The notes beneath the pieces are model-generated. The model ran no database searches, had not been told where the DNA came from, and worked only from the letters and a program-made list of their open reading frames with translations. Made by a program: the position numbers and the translations under genes. Of a DNA stretch of 64,000 nucleotides, positions 52,963 through 63,597 are shown piece after piece. The stretch is from NCBI GenBank assembly GCA_964019335.1, contig OZ025700.1, positions 124,001 to 188,000 of the forward strand, written 5' to 3'. Within the stretch, counting starts at the first letter, position 1. Each line of letters opens with the position of its first letter. Source of the DNA: Diplonema japonicum. Its lineage: Eukaryota > Euglenozoa > Diplonemea > Diplonemida > Diplonemidae.

Positions 52963-53251
52963 TATTACTTTTTTTTCTTCTTTCTTTTCCTCCCCCCTTT
53001 TTATTTTTTTTTTATTTTTTCCCTCTTCTTTACTTTCTTTTCTTCTCCTCTCGTAGGCAATCCTCCCCACAAGCCATGGAACAGTATCGCAAGAAAATGT
53101 AGGTTTTGACCCCCCCCCAAAAAAAGCAGGTGTACAAAAAGAATTGAGAGGAGACAGGAATACAGCATATCTAGGGGGAGAGAAGGGAAAAAAAGGGAGG
53201 GTATCTACAAATTAAGTACCTACGGCTTTTCAGCTGCAAGCCATTACTCCT

Positions 53252-53391
53252 TTATCCAAGAGCAACGGCCATCCGCCTGCGGAGTCCGAGGGGGATACCG
53301 AAGGAGCTGAGGTCCGTCTCTGTGAGGGTTAGAAGGGACGCGAGGTCCGTGACGTTGTGTTTTGTGAGGTAATCGATGACCTGAAAGTGCC

Positions 53392-53434
<43 letters not shown>

Positions 53435-54999
53435 GAAATCTCTCCCCATACCTCCCGTTGTTCCCTACCGATAATGCCGATGCCCTCCAACCAAGATCGG
53501 ACAACAGAGCTTGGGTGTGCGACGCCCCACATCGGCCGTGGGGGGCTGATATCTCTCGCATTTCTCGGGATATATGTAGGTGTTGTTGTTGTCGGTTGCA
53601 AAGCAGCTCCTGCCGACGGCGCAACAGGTTGTGGATGAACCGCAACATGCTGCCGCACCGGCTCAACTTCAACAACCGGTGTCAAGTCCAACGGGAGAAG
53701 CGCAACAGTATCAGCCTTCCTGTCGGACCGCCAAACTGAAGACATCGGCGATGTCGATGCAGGGAGGTGCCGGATGTTCCTCGACTGGTTCGACTGGTTG
53801 AGGTCAGGCGGAGGCGGTATCTTTCTATGCGATCTGGCTTCCTTTACCTCGATCTGCGGCACTGAAGAAGCGGGTGCCGAAGGCGGAGCTTCAACGGGTA
53901 ATGCATGTTGCACAGGGCCCCCACTATCAGGCACCATTGGAGCAAACTCCGCATCAGCACGGCCGAAGCCTATCTTAAGCCGCACCCACGAAGAAGAAGC
54001 TTTGCTGACGGCTGTCTGCACGCTGGTCCCGTCGCTCTTCGAACGAGGCGTCAGTCTGCTCCGCATTTCCTTATCGCACGCTACCCACATGTCCAGCCCG
54101 CCCCTTTGCAGGAGGTGCCCCACTTCGACATCAACACTCCCTATAGGCCCGTTCGTGGTGCAGAGCCTGGTGTGGAGGTAAGTGTCATCAAGACCTGACA
54201 GCGCCATGCCAGGCGGGACGGTCAAGGACAACAACTCGTTCCAGGTGGGGTTTTTCCCTTTCCATAAGGATGTTTCTTTGGTTTCGCCTTGATACGTGAT
54301 CTGCACCTTAGAAGACACCGCTTCAGGAAGCCCGGAGGCCTCGACCACAGTGACCTCAACGGCGCGAATGGGCTTTTCCTCGTCGGTTTTGAAACGGGTG
54401 ATGCCGCTCTGCCGAAGAGGCGAACCTCGAAGGGATCTTCTAGGGGATGGGACATGGCTGCTCACAGCGCCGCCAGATGAACTGTGCCGGGACCTTGCAG
54501 GGGAAGGGTTCGGGTTGGAAGAAGGGAAGTCCGGGTAAATGACGATTTTAACACCGGGGGAAATTTCCCTTGGGAGCTTTTCAGGGGGCAGTGATGGGAC
54601 GGCTGGGACAATGAGGAGGTCGACGGTGTGGGTTTGGCCCGGTGCAACGTGGACGAGGCAGGAGAGTGCAACGTGTGCCTTGGCGAGCACGACTTCGGTT
54701 TCAGTTACAAGTTCGAACTCTAGCTTTCCCTTTATGAGGTCGAAGACGGGGGGTGCTTCGAAAATCATTTTGGCGTCGTACTGCGTGCGTCTCTCCTTTC
54801 TCCCGATCACCTTCCATTCCGTTTCGCAGCATTTGTCGCCTTTCCTCCTCACCCTCAATGCCAGCCTCGCCGCCTCGTCCCCTCCGACGCTTCCTTTACC
54901 GCTGGACGTTTTCCCCGCCGCCACTGCTAGGTTTCTCCCTTCCACCACATGTATCAGCAGTTCACCCTTTACTAGATTAGTTCCCCACTCTTCTGCCAT
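53252..54999 (-). CDS. C2-C2-SAM domain protein, two exons
   Basis: Exons in transcript order are 54999-53452 and 53380-53252, giving 558 residues. The intron is 71 nt (53451-53381, GTATGG...CAG) and mostly poly(A). Residues 10-150 form a C2-like domain (GELLIHVVEGRNLAVAAG, FELVTETEVVLAKAHV) and about 215-365 a second one (VEVTVVEASGLPEAVSSKVQ, WKGKNPTWNELL). A Pro/Ser-rich linker leads to a C-terminal SAM domain from about 498, split by the intron: VRSWLEGIGIIGREQRE joins VIDYLTKHNVTDLASLL and then GIPLGLRRRMAVAL. It would be a membrane-associated scaffold that can polymerise or bind partners through SAM. I do not see a full set of Ca-binding aspartates in the C2 loops. Confidence 0.78.
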
Positions 55000-56003
55000 T
55001 TTTCTTCTTATTGCATTTTTTTTTTTTGTTTCCTCCCCCCTTTTTTTTTTGATTGGGGATATTGAAGAGGGGAAAAAAAAAGATTTTCATTTTTTTTTTT
55101 TTTCCTCTTTCAAACGTGAGGGGAGGGGGAATGGGGAACAGTTCACTATCCCACCAAAAAAAAAAAAAAAAAAAAATAATAATAAAGAAGAAGAAAAAGA
55201 GAATGAGTGAGCAGGAAGGAGAAGGGGGAAACAGTTATATTTGCCTCGCCCCCCCCCCCCCCCCCTCCCCCCTCTCTCTCCCCTTTGTAAAAACGGGGGG
55301 TACAAAGGTGAAACCTCACAGGACAAAAGCTTAAGAAAGGAGATTTTTCTTTTTTTCGTATCTTTAAAAAAAAAAAAAAAAAAAAAGAAAAGAACGGGGC
55401 GAAGCACTCGCTGCGTCAGCTGAAGCCGAAGAGAAGGAAGGAAAAAAAATAATCAAAACTGGAAACGGTCTCTGATGAATGCAAAAAGCATTCTAATTTT
55501 ATTTTTTTCTCCCCCCAGCCGAGTTTTTCTTTTCCTTTTCTTTTTTTTTTTTTTTTTTTTTTTCCCCTTTTAATTTTCTTTTTTTTTTCTTCTTATTCTT
55601 TTTTTGACAATGGTAGAAATTACGTAGTTAGGAACACAAAAAAAAAGGGAAACTGAAAATAACCGAAGGCGAAACATAGAATAACTGTTTCTCTTTTATT
55701 TATTCTTTTCTTTTCTCTCTCTCCCCCCCCCCCCCCCCCGTAGACCGGATATCTCGCTAGAAAGAAATAATCACTCAGGGAGAAGCGTTAACACGAGAGG
55801 GAGGGTCTAAGGCGAGATAAGGAATTCCATACCATGAGGCTGGTTTGCCTTCCCTGACCTTTTTTTTTTTTTTTCCCCTCTCTCTTTTCCCCCCTCTATC
55901 AATTCTCCTGTCTTTTTTCGATATAAACAAAAAAAAAAATTCTATACATAAAGTAAAAAAAAAATTCATCTTTCCTCAAGAAAGAGCGGAGAAACAACAG
56001 CAT

Positions 56004-56034
<31 letters not shown>

Positions 56035-56133
56035 GGGGACGCCACACGTCATTCAGCAAATTAAGCGAACGAAGAAGTACACAGGACTGAAAGCGTGCCT
56101 GCGACACGTAGAAAGGTAGTGGGGTAGAAAATG

Positions 56134-56169
<36 letters not shown>

Positions 56170-56195
56170 CAATTATATCGCACTACTATTATATG
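55000..56195. other. 1.2-kb homopolymer spacer
   Basis: Contains C, T and A runs (for example about 55,250-55,264 C, 55,540-55,563 T, 56,135-56,169 T). Ordinary sequence at 55,390-55,510 and 55,735-55,860 has no protein-like frame. No gene seen. Confidence 0.5.
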
Positions 56196-58949
56196 TTACA
56201 CGGCCAGAGCCCTGAGAGGGTCTCCAGCTGGAGAAGAAGGGAGTTGTGTGCCTCTACGCATTCCAGGCATCCGAGAAGGCCACACGCGCACGTTTAAAGG
56301 GATCCAAGGAAAGCTGTAACCCGGCGGACGGTGCAGCCTCAGGAGGCCGGGTGTCACGTCCTTGTCTACAACAAGGACCTTCGCGGGGCCTGCTCCAGAT
56401 GGGCTGTACTGCATCAGCAGGTTTGTAACCTGAAGAAGGTTTTGGATCGAGTTTTGTGGGTCGCCTTTCTCTATAGGCTGCACCAATAGTTCATACTGCG
56501 ATGGGATTCGTACCTTTATTATTATTATTATGATTTTATTTCTTTTTTTTTTTTTTCCACATACCGCCAACCACGGCAGCCCCACAGTGCCCGGTGGGAG
56601 CATCGACGGCCCCTTCACCGACCCCAGTACTTTGTCCAGTGCCGCCCCGTTCTGTTTTTTTTCAAAAATTATTATTATTATTTTTCCTCAAAATGTGGAA
56701 ATACCTTAAACAGGATGAAGTCATGCAGGTCCCCCAACGGGATGCACCTGTCGACCTCGCCGGTGGGGTCCAGCAGGTACACAGCCTCGCGACCGACAAA
56801 CAGAAGCTACAAAAAAATGTGAAAATCATGTTTTTTTCGATAATACCTTTGAGCTCGGCCACAGCACCTGTGAGTCAATTGGGTTGGGGGTGTCGTACGT
56901 GGGCGGCATGGTGCGCGACTCCATGCAGATCACCTCTGCGGTGTAGAAGATCTCTGGTGCGCCGTTCTGCCACTGCACAGTGAGCAGCCTGGACAGGCCT
57001 GGTGAGGTCAGCACCGTGTGCGGGATTTTCGATAGCAGTTCATCGGGACGAAGCGCAGAGGGGAAACCCTGCTGCTGCATCTGAGCAAGCTCTTCCATGT
57101 GCCCTGGTTGCCACTGCCTCTGGACAGCAGGCGTTTGCATTCTCTGCGGTGACTGAGGATGAGCCCTGGGAGACGCATGCTTAGACGACCTGTACATTGG
57201 CGAGGCAGGTGCGCTGCTAGCTGCTGCATTAGAAGTGGTGGGGGCCTTTATTGCCCCGCCTCCTTGAGGCTTGAGCTCGCCACGTCGTATCGAAGGGAAG
57301 AACCTCTCGTTTGTGGACGCACGCCATGAACATGATATCTGAGGTGTTTGGCTGCCGACACCTACCTTGCTGACGACGACTTGCAGCACAGTCGACAGCA
57401 GCTGGTCGAAGGTGGGCTCGGGGTCACGCGACATCGCGGTGCAGAAACCAGACGCGATAGCACCGGATGCGATGACAGACTGCGCGGGTGGTTGCTTGCC
57501 TTTCCAGCTGCTGAGCTGCAGGACCTTGCCAGCAGGAACCGGCATTTCTTGAAAGGTGCTTTTCACGCCGCCTTCCGCCGTGGTTTTCAACTTGTAAGGA
57601 AGGTTGAGAAGCGTCCCTGCGGAACAAGAGTCGCACACAACGGTAAGCTTGGCCCCTGCAGGGAGCGGGTTCACGATGAGCTTTTTCAGTTCCTCCTCAG
57701 TGATGACGCCTCCTGTCTCCCGTGTGTTGAAATCGCACGGGTACAGGGCTTCGTAAGGCCCGTCGCGGATTTCGTTTTTTTGCTGTTGCATGCAGTGGCC
57801 CACGAAGCACAAGAAAAGCGCGTCGCCGGGGCCGACGGTGGAGACAAGCCATTTGAGGTTTTCAAGGATGTTGGCCTTCGTAGGTTGAATGGAGTTGGGC
57901 TCCTCTGTGAGGATACGGATGTTCTCTTGCGGGCAAAAGTTCAACCCTTCCATGATACCCACTATCGCTCGTGCCTCCGACGCGGAGTTTCTAAGCTTGA
58001 ACGAGGAGTCGAGATATCCGACTCCGATGGCAAGAAGTTTGTTCCCGCCGGGTTTCGTGTTGGAAAGAGGCATTGGTGTGAGCCCCGGGAGTGCGGTTAC
58101 TACAAATTTGTATGTTGTTGTTTTCAACCCCCGAAGGTTGCCTACAACGGCACGAAGCTGTTTTGAGGTGTCTACTGGTTGGGAGTTGACCGATTGAAGA
58201 ACACCGCAGGGAACTCCCGCGGCACCGGCTGGGGATTTCGGGTCGATTTTAACAAGCAGAACTCTTTGCGTTGGGGTCCTTTCGTCTTCGTAATCTATAC
58301 CGAGCTCACCGTTAGGGTCCGTTAGCTGGACTGTGTATGTGTTTGGAGCTGATTCTGAAGGCGGAGATTTTGCTGAATCGAGGCCTCGTGCGGAGTTTGA
58401 AGGGATGGAAGGTTCTTGTTCGTGTTTTGTGAGCTCGCCCTTGGCGAGCTTCCACTGAACCGTTTCATAAGCTGCAGTTTTTTTGAGGTTGCAGTTGGTT
58501 TCGTTGAGCTTCGGGCTGTTCGTCCGATCGATAATGCGCAGGTCTTCATTGACAAGAACTTTTCGCCAGTAGTTTATTATGCTGAGAATGTCATTGCCGC
58601 CGCTTACCTTTGACGGTGGGTCTTCCGCGATGTCCGTTTGCTGGAATAATATATCGGGTTCGTTTACATCTTCGTTTAGCTGTAACAGAATTGTGAGCTG
58701 CCCGTTTTCGGCTTTTTGGATCGCTGCGGACTTTAGGGATTTGTGTAGGATTACTCTCCTGATTCTTTGCATCCTTGTGCCTGCAAAGGCTGTGAAGGTG
58801 GAGCTGACCACCATCACCCTCTTGAGCCGCTTTCCCTTGCTTGAAATCTTTTCTACCTCGCGGCAAGCGTAAATAGGCAAATGCTTGTCGAACACCTTGA
58901 AGCGCTCCACCGGCTTCACCGTGCTGAACGGGCCTGGGCTGAGTATCAT
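56196..58949 (-). CDS. metacaspase-like protein with PH-like, PDZ, caspase and PH-like domains, four exons
   Basis: Exons in transcript order are 58949-56847, 56806-56705, 56651-56565 and 56513-56196, giving 869 residues. Introns are 40, 53 and 51 nt. Residues about 5-190 contain a PH-like fold (FDKHLPIYACREVEK, KRVMVVSSTFTAFAG). A PDZ-like domain follows at about 205-295 (GELGIDYEDE, KSPAGAAGVPCGVLQSVN). The caspase p20-like domain begins near 300 (KLLAIGVGYLD). Catalytic His is in LCFVGHCMQQ near 383 and catalytic Cys in VVCDSCSAGTLLNLP near 438. The flanking residues differ from the usual S-G-H-G and C-C-H-S-G. After a Pro/Gln/Ser linker, a second PH-like domain (EIFYTAEVICMESR, LLFVGREAVYLLD) is built across exons 1-4. 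Catalytic residues look intact. The likely role is a membrane-recruited cysteine protease with lysine/arginine preference. The Met at 58949 follows a poly(A) leader. Confidence 0.78.
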
Positions 58950-59239
58950 TTTTTTTTTTTTTCTTCCCTCCCCCGCCCACCGACCTCTAGGGATTGGAAA
59001 AACTTTTTTTGAAAACATTTTTTTTTTTTTTTTTTTTTTTTTGGGAAAAAAAAAAAAAAAAATACTGATGAGAAAAAAGTTTTTTTGAAAAAAACAAAAA
59101 AGAATTTGGGAAAGGGGTGTGGAAAAAAAAAACAAAAAAAAAAGGGGGTAAGATTGATAATAATAAAAACAAAAACAAAAAAATGATGGGAGGCGTAAAA
59201 AAAAAAAAATAAAACACAAAAAAAAAAATATTAACCCCT

Positions 59240-59274
59240 TCTTTCTTTCTTTCTTTCTTTTTTTTTTTTTTTTT
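59240..59274. repeat. (CTTT)n and poly(T) tract
   Basis: About six CTTT units (59,240-59,262) grade into a T run next to the PNO1 stop codon. It is a simple repeat in the likely 3' UTR of PNO1. Confidence 0.7.
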
Positions 59275-59789
59275 TTACGAGCTGTCGTTTACTCTGTTCA
59301 TGATTCCTCTCAATTTTGCGTAGACTTTCGTTGCGGGCGACCCGCGCACCAGGTCGACCATGGCGTCTCTTGCGATTTTTGTGTTTTGGAAGCTGCCCAT
59401 TATGTGGATGTGGGTGTCGGCAAGGACTATTCTAGACCGGGTTAAATTTTCAATGGTGAATTTTGTCTTGCCGTGCGTTCCCGACATTCTGCCGATACAT
59501 CTAGAGAGAGAGTCGCCTTCCAGGGTTTTTACGTCTTTTACCTCGAAAGAATCCAAGTAGATGTCGTCCAGTCGCAGCAACGCCACCGCATCTGAAACCT
59601 CGAACCCTAATACGAAGGCTCTCACAAAATCCTCCGCCTTCGTCAGCAAACCCAAGTCAGGGGTCTCCTTCGATGGTCTGATCTCCACACTCCTGTTCTT
59701 CAGGTTCATCCTGACTTCCAAAAAACATTGTTCCACAAGCGGGGTGTAAATTTCCATCCAAGATTTTTTAAGTCCGCTGTATCGGTGCT

Positions 59790-59820
<31 letters not shown>

Positions 59821-59927
59821 CCTTCTTTTTTTTTTTCCCCCCTCAAAATACAAACCTGCGGGATCTTTACCCTCCTAATCTCAATTTTTTTTTCTTTGTC
59901 CGCGTTCGGCTTTGCAAAAATTTTTGA

Positions 59928-59930
<3 letters not shown>
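59275..59930 (-). CDS. PNO1: PNO1/Dim2, KH-domain ribosome assembly factor, two exons
   Basis: Exons in transcript order are 59930-59856 and 59787-59275. The intron is 68 nt (59855-59788, GTTTGT...CAG) and mostly poly(A). Exon 1 is MSKIFAKPNADKEKKIEIRR and VKIPQ; exon 2 continues HRYSGLKKSWMEIYTPLVEQ. Conserved PNO1 segments follow: VRMNLKNRSVEIRPSKET, EDFVRAFVLGFEVSDAVAL, the KH-domain GRMSGTHGKTKFTIENLTRS, and LADTHIHIMGSFQNTK. It binds the 3' end of 18S pre-rRNA and controls the final cleavage by NOB1 during 40S maturation. The N-terminus is shorter than in animals, leaving a compact core of about 195 residues. A 24-nt A tract immediately precedes the ATG. Confidence 0.93.
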
Positions 59931-59963
<33 letters not shown>

Positions 59964-60767
59964 CGTGTGTGTGTCTTTTTTTTTTTTTTTGATTTCGCGG
60001 TTGGGGGAGAAAAAAATATTCAAAAAAAAAAAAGGTAGTAAAAATTAAGCAAAACAAACTTTAAAGGTGAAGGAAAAAAAAAAAAAAAAAAAAAAAAGGA
60101 AACTATTCTTTCATTTGGGTATGCGTCATTTCGCGCTTTTAAGAATAAAAAAAAGAAAAAAGAAAGCTACAAGATATCTGGATCTTGTGTTTTGTTTGTC
60201 CTCCGTTCTCGCAATTCTCTTTTTCTTTAAAAGGTGTGGGGGGGGGGGGATTTCTTTTTTATTTATTTCCCAAGTGATAATTATTTTTAAAGCTTTTTTT
60301 TTGTTTTCTTTCTTTTGTACAATATAAAAAAATATAAAAAAAAGAACTGGAGGTGTGAGAGGAGGAGGAACAACAAAAAAAAAAGCGGAGGTAATGGGAG
60401 TATCGCGGAAAAAATTCTAAAAAAAAAGAACGAAATCGGAAGAAGTAGAAAGAGTGAAATTTTAAAGAGCGAAACAATCCATCTACCTTCAACGACCTAC
60501 CGGTTGGAAAAAAAAAAAAAAAAGAAAAAAAGAAAAAAAAGGTCAATAGGGGGGGACGTACTCGATCGTACCAAACAATCAAAAGATCAGAGTTTGAAGG
60601 CAAGTTCCACGAGAGGACTGTTCTTGGGAGACTATTAATTTGATGAGTTCTCCCCCCTCCCCCCCTGCTCCCCTTTTGAAAACAGTTGCGAGAAAAAAAA
60701 ATATGCAACCCACCCTAAATCAATAGGGTGGGGCCCGCTACACTTCCCCCCCCCCTTTTTTTTAAAT
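59931..60767. other. homopolymer spacer
   Basis: Poly(A)/poly(T)-rich. It holds the PNO1 leader, and the region above 60,640 should be the 3' UTR of the next gene. No gene seen. Confidence 0.5.
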
Positions 60768-63440
60768 TCAGCCTTCCCTCGGGTTCAGCGACATTTTCGC
60801 CTTTCGTGATTTGTATCTTGCAAGGCGTCGTTTTGTGTCGTCAGAGGCAGAGGGTGGGGAAGTTTCCCTAAAGGACCGCCCTCCTTCCCCAGACGGCTCA
60901 GGCAGCTGCTTCTCATGTGCTTGTAAAACACGTAGCCACGCCCTTGCTGACTCTTTAACATCGGCCGACGTGACCAAAGTCTCTTGCTCCCTGTAGTCCA
61001 ACCATCCTTGAGCACCTTGAAGCATAAAATGCCCGCTGCGCGAACTGCTAGGCGAAGGCAGCTCGGTGTCAACACAGCCTTTGATAGCTTGCATGACAAG
61101 GTCCAGACGGCGAACCTCCTCCCAGTCTTCTCTAGAACATGCTGTTTGACGCTTTGTAAGCAGCCGTCTTTGGAGGTTATCACTTCCATGAGAGCTACGT
61201 GGAGAAGGTGCTTCACCTGTCAAGCCCAAGATAGGTATGCTTCTCTCCCAGGATGCTACGACAGTTGCGCGCTTCACGACCTGTGAGTGGGTGGGGAAAA
61301 GGAAAAGAAGAGACGATACCTCATCGCACTCGATGACAGCTAGTGTTTCTTGTAGTTGGACGTCGATGTAGTTTGGGCTGGTGACGTCGCTTGTTCTTAA
61401 GAGGTCTTCGAGGTCTTTTGTCGGTGTGGCCATTTCGCTTTCCCTTGCGACGCTCTCACACCTTTCTCTCTCCTTCATCACCGCGATTTCTCTGGCAGCG
61501 ACCTGCTCCGCTTGTTGCTGTCTTTCTTCCTTTTCCTTCTTGTCCTCTTCTTCTTGCAGAAGTCGCATCATCGCTTCTTCCTTTTCTCTTTCCCTTTGCT
61601 TCTTCTCTTGATCCATTTGTGCTTCTTCCAGCTGCTCTGCGCGTAGAGCTTCTGCATTCATTTCTTCCTGTCGTGCTTCTTCAGCTTTCTTCTCGGCCTT
61701 TGCAGCTTCTGCAAGGCGTGTTTCTTCCGCACGATGTGCTTCCCTTTGAAGCCTTTCAAGTTCTTCTAATTCTACCCTCTTTGCCAAACGAGCTTCTTCC
61801 TCGGCTTTGCTCGCCTGTTCCCTTCTCTGTATTTCTTCTTCCTCCTCGCTTTTTCGAAGTTTTTCCGCTGCTTCTTCTTCTTCCGCCTTGCGAATCTGCT
61901 CTTCAGCTCTACGCTGTTCTTGCTCTCTACGCTTTACTTGAATTACTAGCTCTCGAGTTTTGCGGGCTTCTTCTTCTTGTTTCGCTGCTTCTTCGGCTTT
62001 GCGGGTCTCCTCTTCTTCTGCGCGTCTTTTTTCCACCTCATCTGCTTTACGAAGCTCTTCTTCCTCGGTTTTACGCTGCGCTGCTTCTTCTTCGGCCACG
62101 CGGGTTTTTTCCTCTTCTTCCGCCTTGCGAATCTGCTCTTCAGCTCTACGCTGTTCTTCCTCTCGAGTTTTGCGGGCTTCTTCTTCTTGTTTTGCTGCTT
62201 CTTCGGCTTTGCGGGTCTCCTCTTCTTCTGCGCGTCTTTTCTCCACCTCTTCTGCTTTACGAAGCTCTTCTTCCTCGGTTTTACGCTTCGCTGCTTCTTC
62301 GGCCATACGGGCTTCTTCCTCTTCTTTTTCCGCTTTACGTGCCGCCTCTTCTTTGGCCCTGCTGGCTTCTTCCTCAGCTTTACGTTGGAGCGCTTCTTCT
62401 TCGGTTCTACGTGTTGCCTCTGCGAGGCGGGTTTCAGCTTTGCGCATCTCAGCGAGAATCGCTTCTTGTTCTTCTTCTTCCCTGCGTGCCTCTTCCGCAA
62501 GACGTTCTTGTGCCTCCAGCGCAAGACGTATCTCTTCCTCACTCTCTTCGTCATCGCTCTCAAGGATGCCCTCGACTCTGCAGCCGCCACCGTTGCTATG
62601 TGTTTCATCTGTGGCTGCCTCCTCCAGCTCCTCGTGTGAGCCTCTTGCAGCTTCCCATTGCAGATGTGCTTCTAGGTTAGATGCGATGGTGCTGACGATT
62701 TCTTCGGGCAACGCGAAGAGGTCAGTTGGCGGCCACGTGCCCTCCCACCAAGGGGGCTCTTGCGAAGTGAGGTGCATGCGGATGCTCTCAACAGACCGGC
62801 GTTTGAAGGAGAGGCGCCGCATGGCGGCGGTATGCGCCTCTGCTGCCTGTTGCTTGTCCGCTTCCATTTTCTGCTTGACGAGATTTCTTGCTTCGAGGGT
62901 GGCTTGCTGGGCTTCCTCGTCGGCAACACGCTCGGCCTGAAGGCGGGCTTTGCGCTGACGTTCAAGCGCAGCCACTGGGCATTCTTCCTCTTTAGCGGAC
63001 TCGCAAGTGAGGTTCAGGAAATCGAGGACATCCGGGGAGAGGTCAAGGTCTGAGAGGTTGTCGACCACCTCGGGGGACAAGGGGAGGACCTCATCTGTGA
63101 AGACCTCGACGAACAGTGCCGGGCCCCCTGTGGTCGAGTAGTAGACGATGTCATAGCCTTCGGAGGTCTCGAGGTGCAGCAGCTGCCCCTCTTCACTTGT
63201 CTTGATGTCTATGACAGTCGTTACCTCCTCCCGCTTCACCACCTCGCCCTCCCCCGTCAGCAGGTACAGCCCGTACTCTGTCAGGGCCAGCCCCTCAGCG
63301 GTCAACCCGCCTTCCGTCAGTATCACCTTTCCACTCCCACTGAAATGCAGAACCTCGTCTCCGTGATTCGTAGCAGCCTCGCTCTTCTCCTGCCACCCAA
63401 GGGCATCCCTCGCGGTATCGGGGCAGCTTAGTAAACCCAT
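60768..63440 (-). CDS. PH-like protein with long charged single helix, two exons
   Basis: Exons in transcript order are 63440-61320 and 61280-60768, giving 877 residues. The intron (61319-61281) is 39 nt, GTATCG...CACAG, with a true pyrimidine tract. Residues about 30-115 resemble a PH-like module (KVILTEGGLTAEGLALTEYG, then LYLLTGEGEVVKREEV). From about 300 to 680 the chain is almost purely Glu/Lys/Arg/Ala in heptad-like units, such as EEEARKTREEEQRRAEEQIR, typical of a single alpha helix or coiled coil. A duplication of about 60-70 residues lies within it. The C-terminus is basic and Ser-rich, ending KAKMSLNPREG. It is probably a cytoskeletal or membrane-cortex spacer; no family name is justified. 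Confidence 0.7.
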   Translation of the reverse strand: MGLLSCPDTARDALGWQEKSEAATNHGDEVLHFSGSGKVILTEGGLTAEGLALTEYGLYLLTGEGEVVKREEVTTVIDIKTSEEGQLLHLETSEGYDIVYYSTTGGPALFVEVFTDEVLPLSPEVVDNLSDLDLSPDVLDFLNLTCESAKEEECPVAALERQRKARLQAERVADEEAQQATLEARNLVKQKMEADKQQAAEAHTAAMRRLSFKRRSVESIRMHLTSQEPPWWEGTWPPTDLFALPEEIVSTIASNLEAHLQWEAARGSHEELEEAATDETHSNGGGCRVEGILESDDEESEEEIRLALEAQERLAEEARREEEEQEAILAEMRKAETRLAEATRRTEEEALQRKAEEEASRAKEEAARKAEKEEEEARMAEEAAKRKTEEEELRKAEEVEKRRAEEEETRKAEEAAKQEEEARKTREEEQRRAEEQIRKAEEEEKTRVAEEEAAQRKTEEEELRKADEVEKRRAEEEETRKAEEAAKQEEEARKTRELVIQVKRREQEQRRAEEQIRKAEEEEAAEKLRKSEEEEEIQRREQASKAEEEARLAKRVELEELERLQREAHRAEETRLAEAAKAEKKAEEARQEEMNAEALRAEQLEEAQMDQEKKQREREKEEAMMRLLQEEEDKKEKEERQQQAEQVAAREIAVMKERERCESVARESEMATPTKDLEDLLRTSDVTSPNYIDVQLQETLAVIECDEVSSLLFLFPTHSQVVKRATVVASWERSIPILGLTGEAPSPRSSHGSDNLQRRLLTKRQTACSREDWEEVRRLDLVMQAIKGCVDTELPSPSSSRSGHFMLQGAQGWLDYREQETLVTSADVKESARAWLRVLQAHEKQLPEPSGEGGRSFRETSPPSASDDTKRRLARYKSRKAKMSLNPREG
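61884..62304 (-). repeat. internal tandem duplication in the charged-helix gene
   Basis: 61884-62097 and 62121-62304 are near-identical copies. The first carries an extra 24-30 bases, including a stretch that reads LVIQVKRR, as its main difference. Recent unequal recombination within the Glu/Lys/Arg coding repeat would explain it. Confidence 0.65.
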
Positions 63441-63551
63441 TGCGGCATTGCTATGTGTGTGTGGGAGGCGTCCCTGAGTTTATTTTTTCCCCCCCTTTTT
63501 CTTCCCTTCCCGGACGGGCGAAACAATAAAAAGAGGAAGGGAAAAAAAAAA

Positions 63552-63591
63552 AAATAATAATAATAATAAACAGGTAATAATAATAATAAAA
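63552..63591. repeat. (AAT)n microsatellite
   Basis: Two blocks of AAT/ATA units interrupted by CAGG, just upstream of the charged-helix gene. Confidence 0.7.
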
Positions 63592-63597
63592 AAGCGA

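Noticed and set aside
61391-62940. Long plus-strand Leu/Ser-rich frames opposite the charged-helix gene
   Set aside because: Glu/Lys/Arg codon repeats give Leu/Phe/Ser repeats when read on the other strand; there is no independent support.
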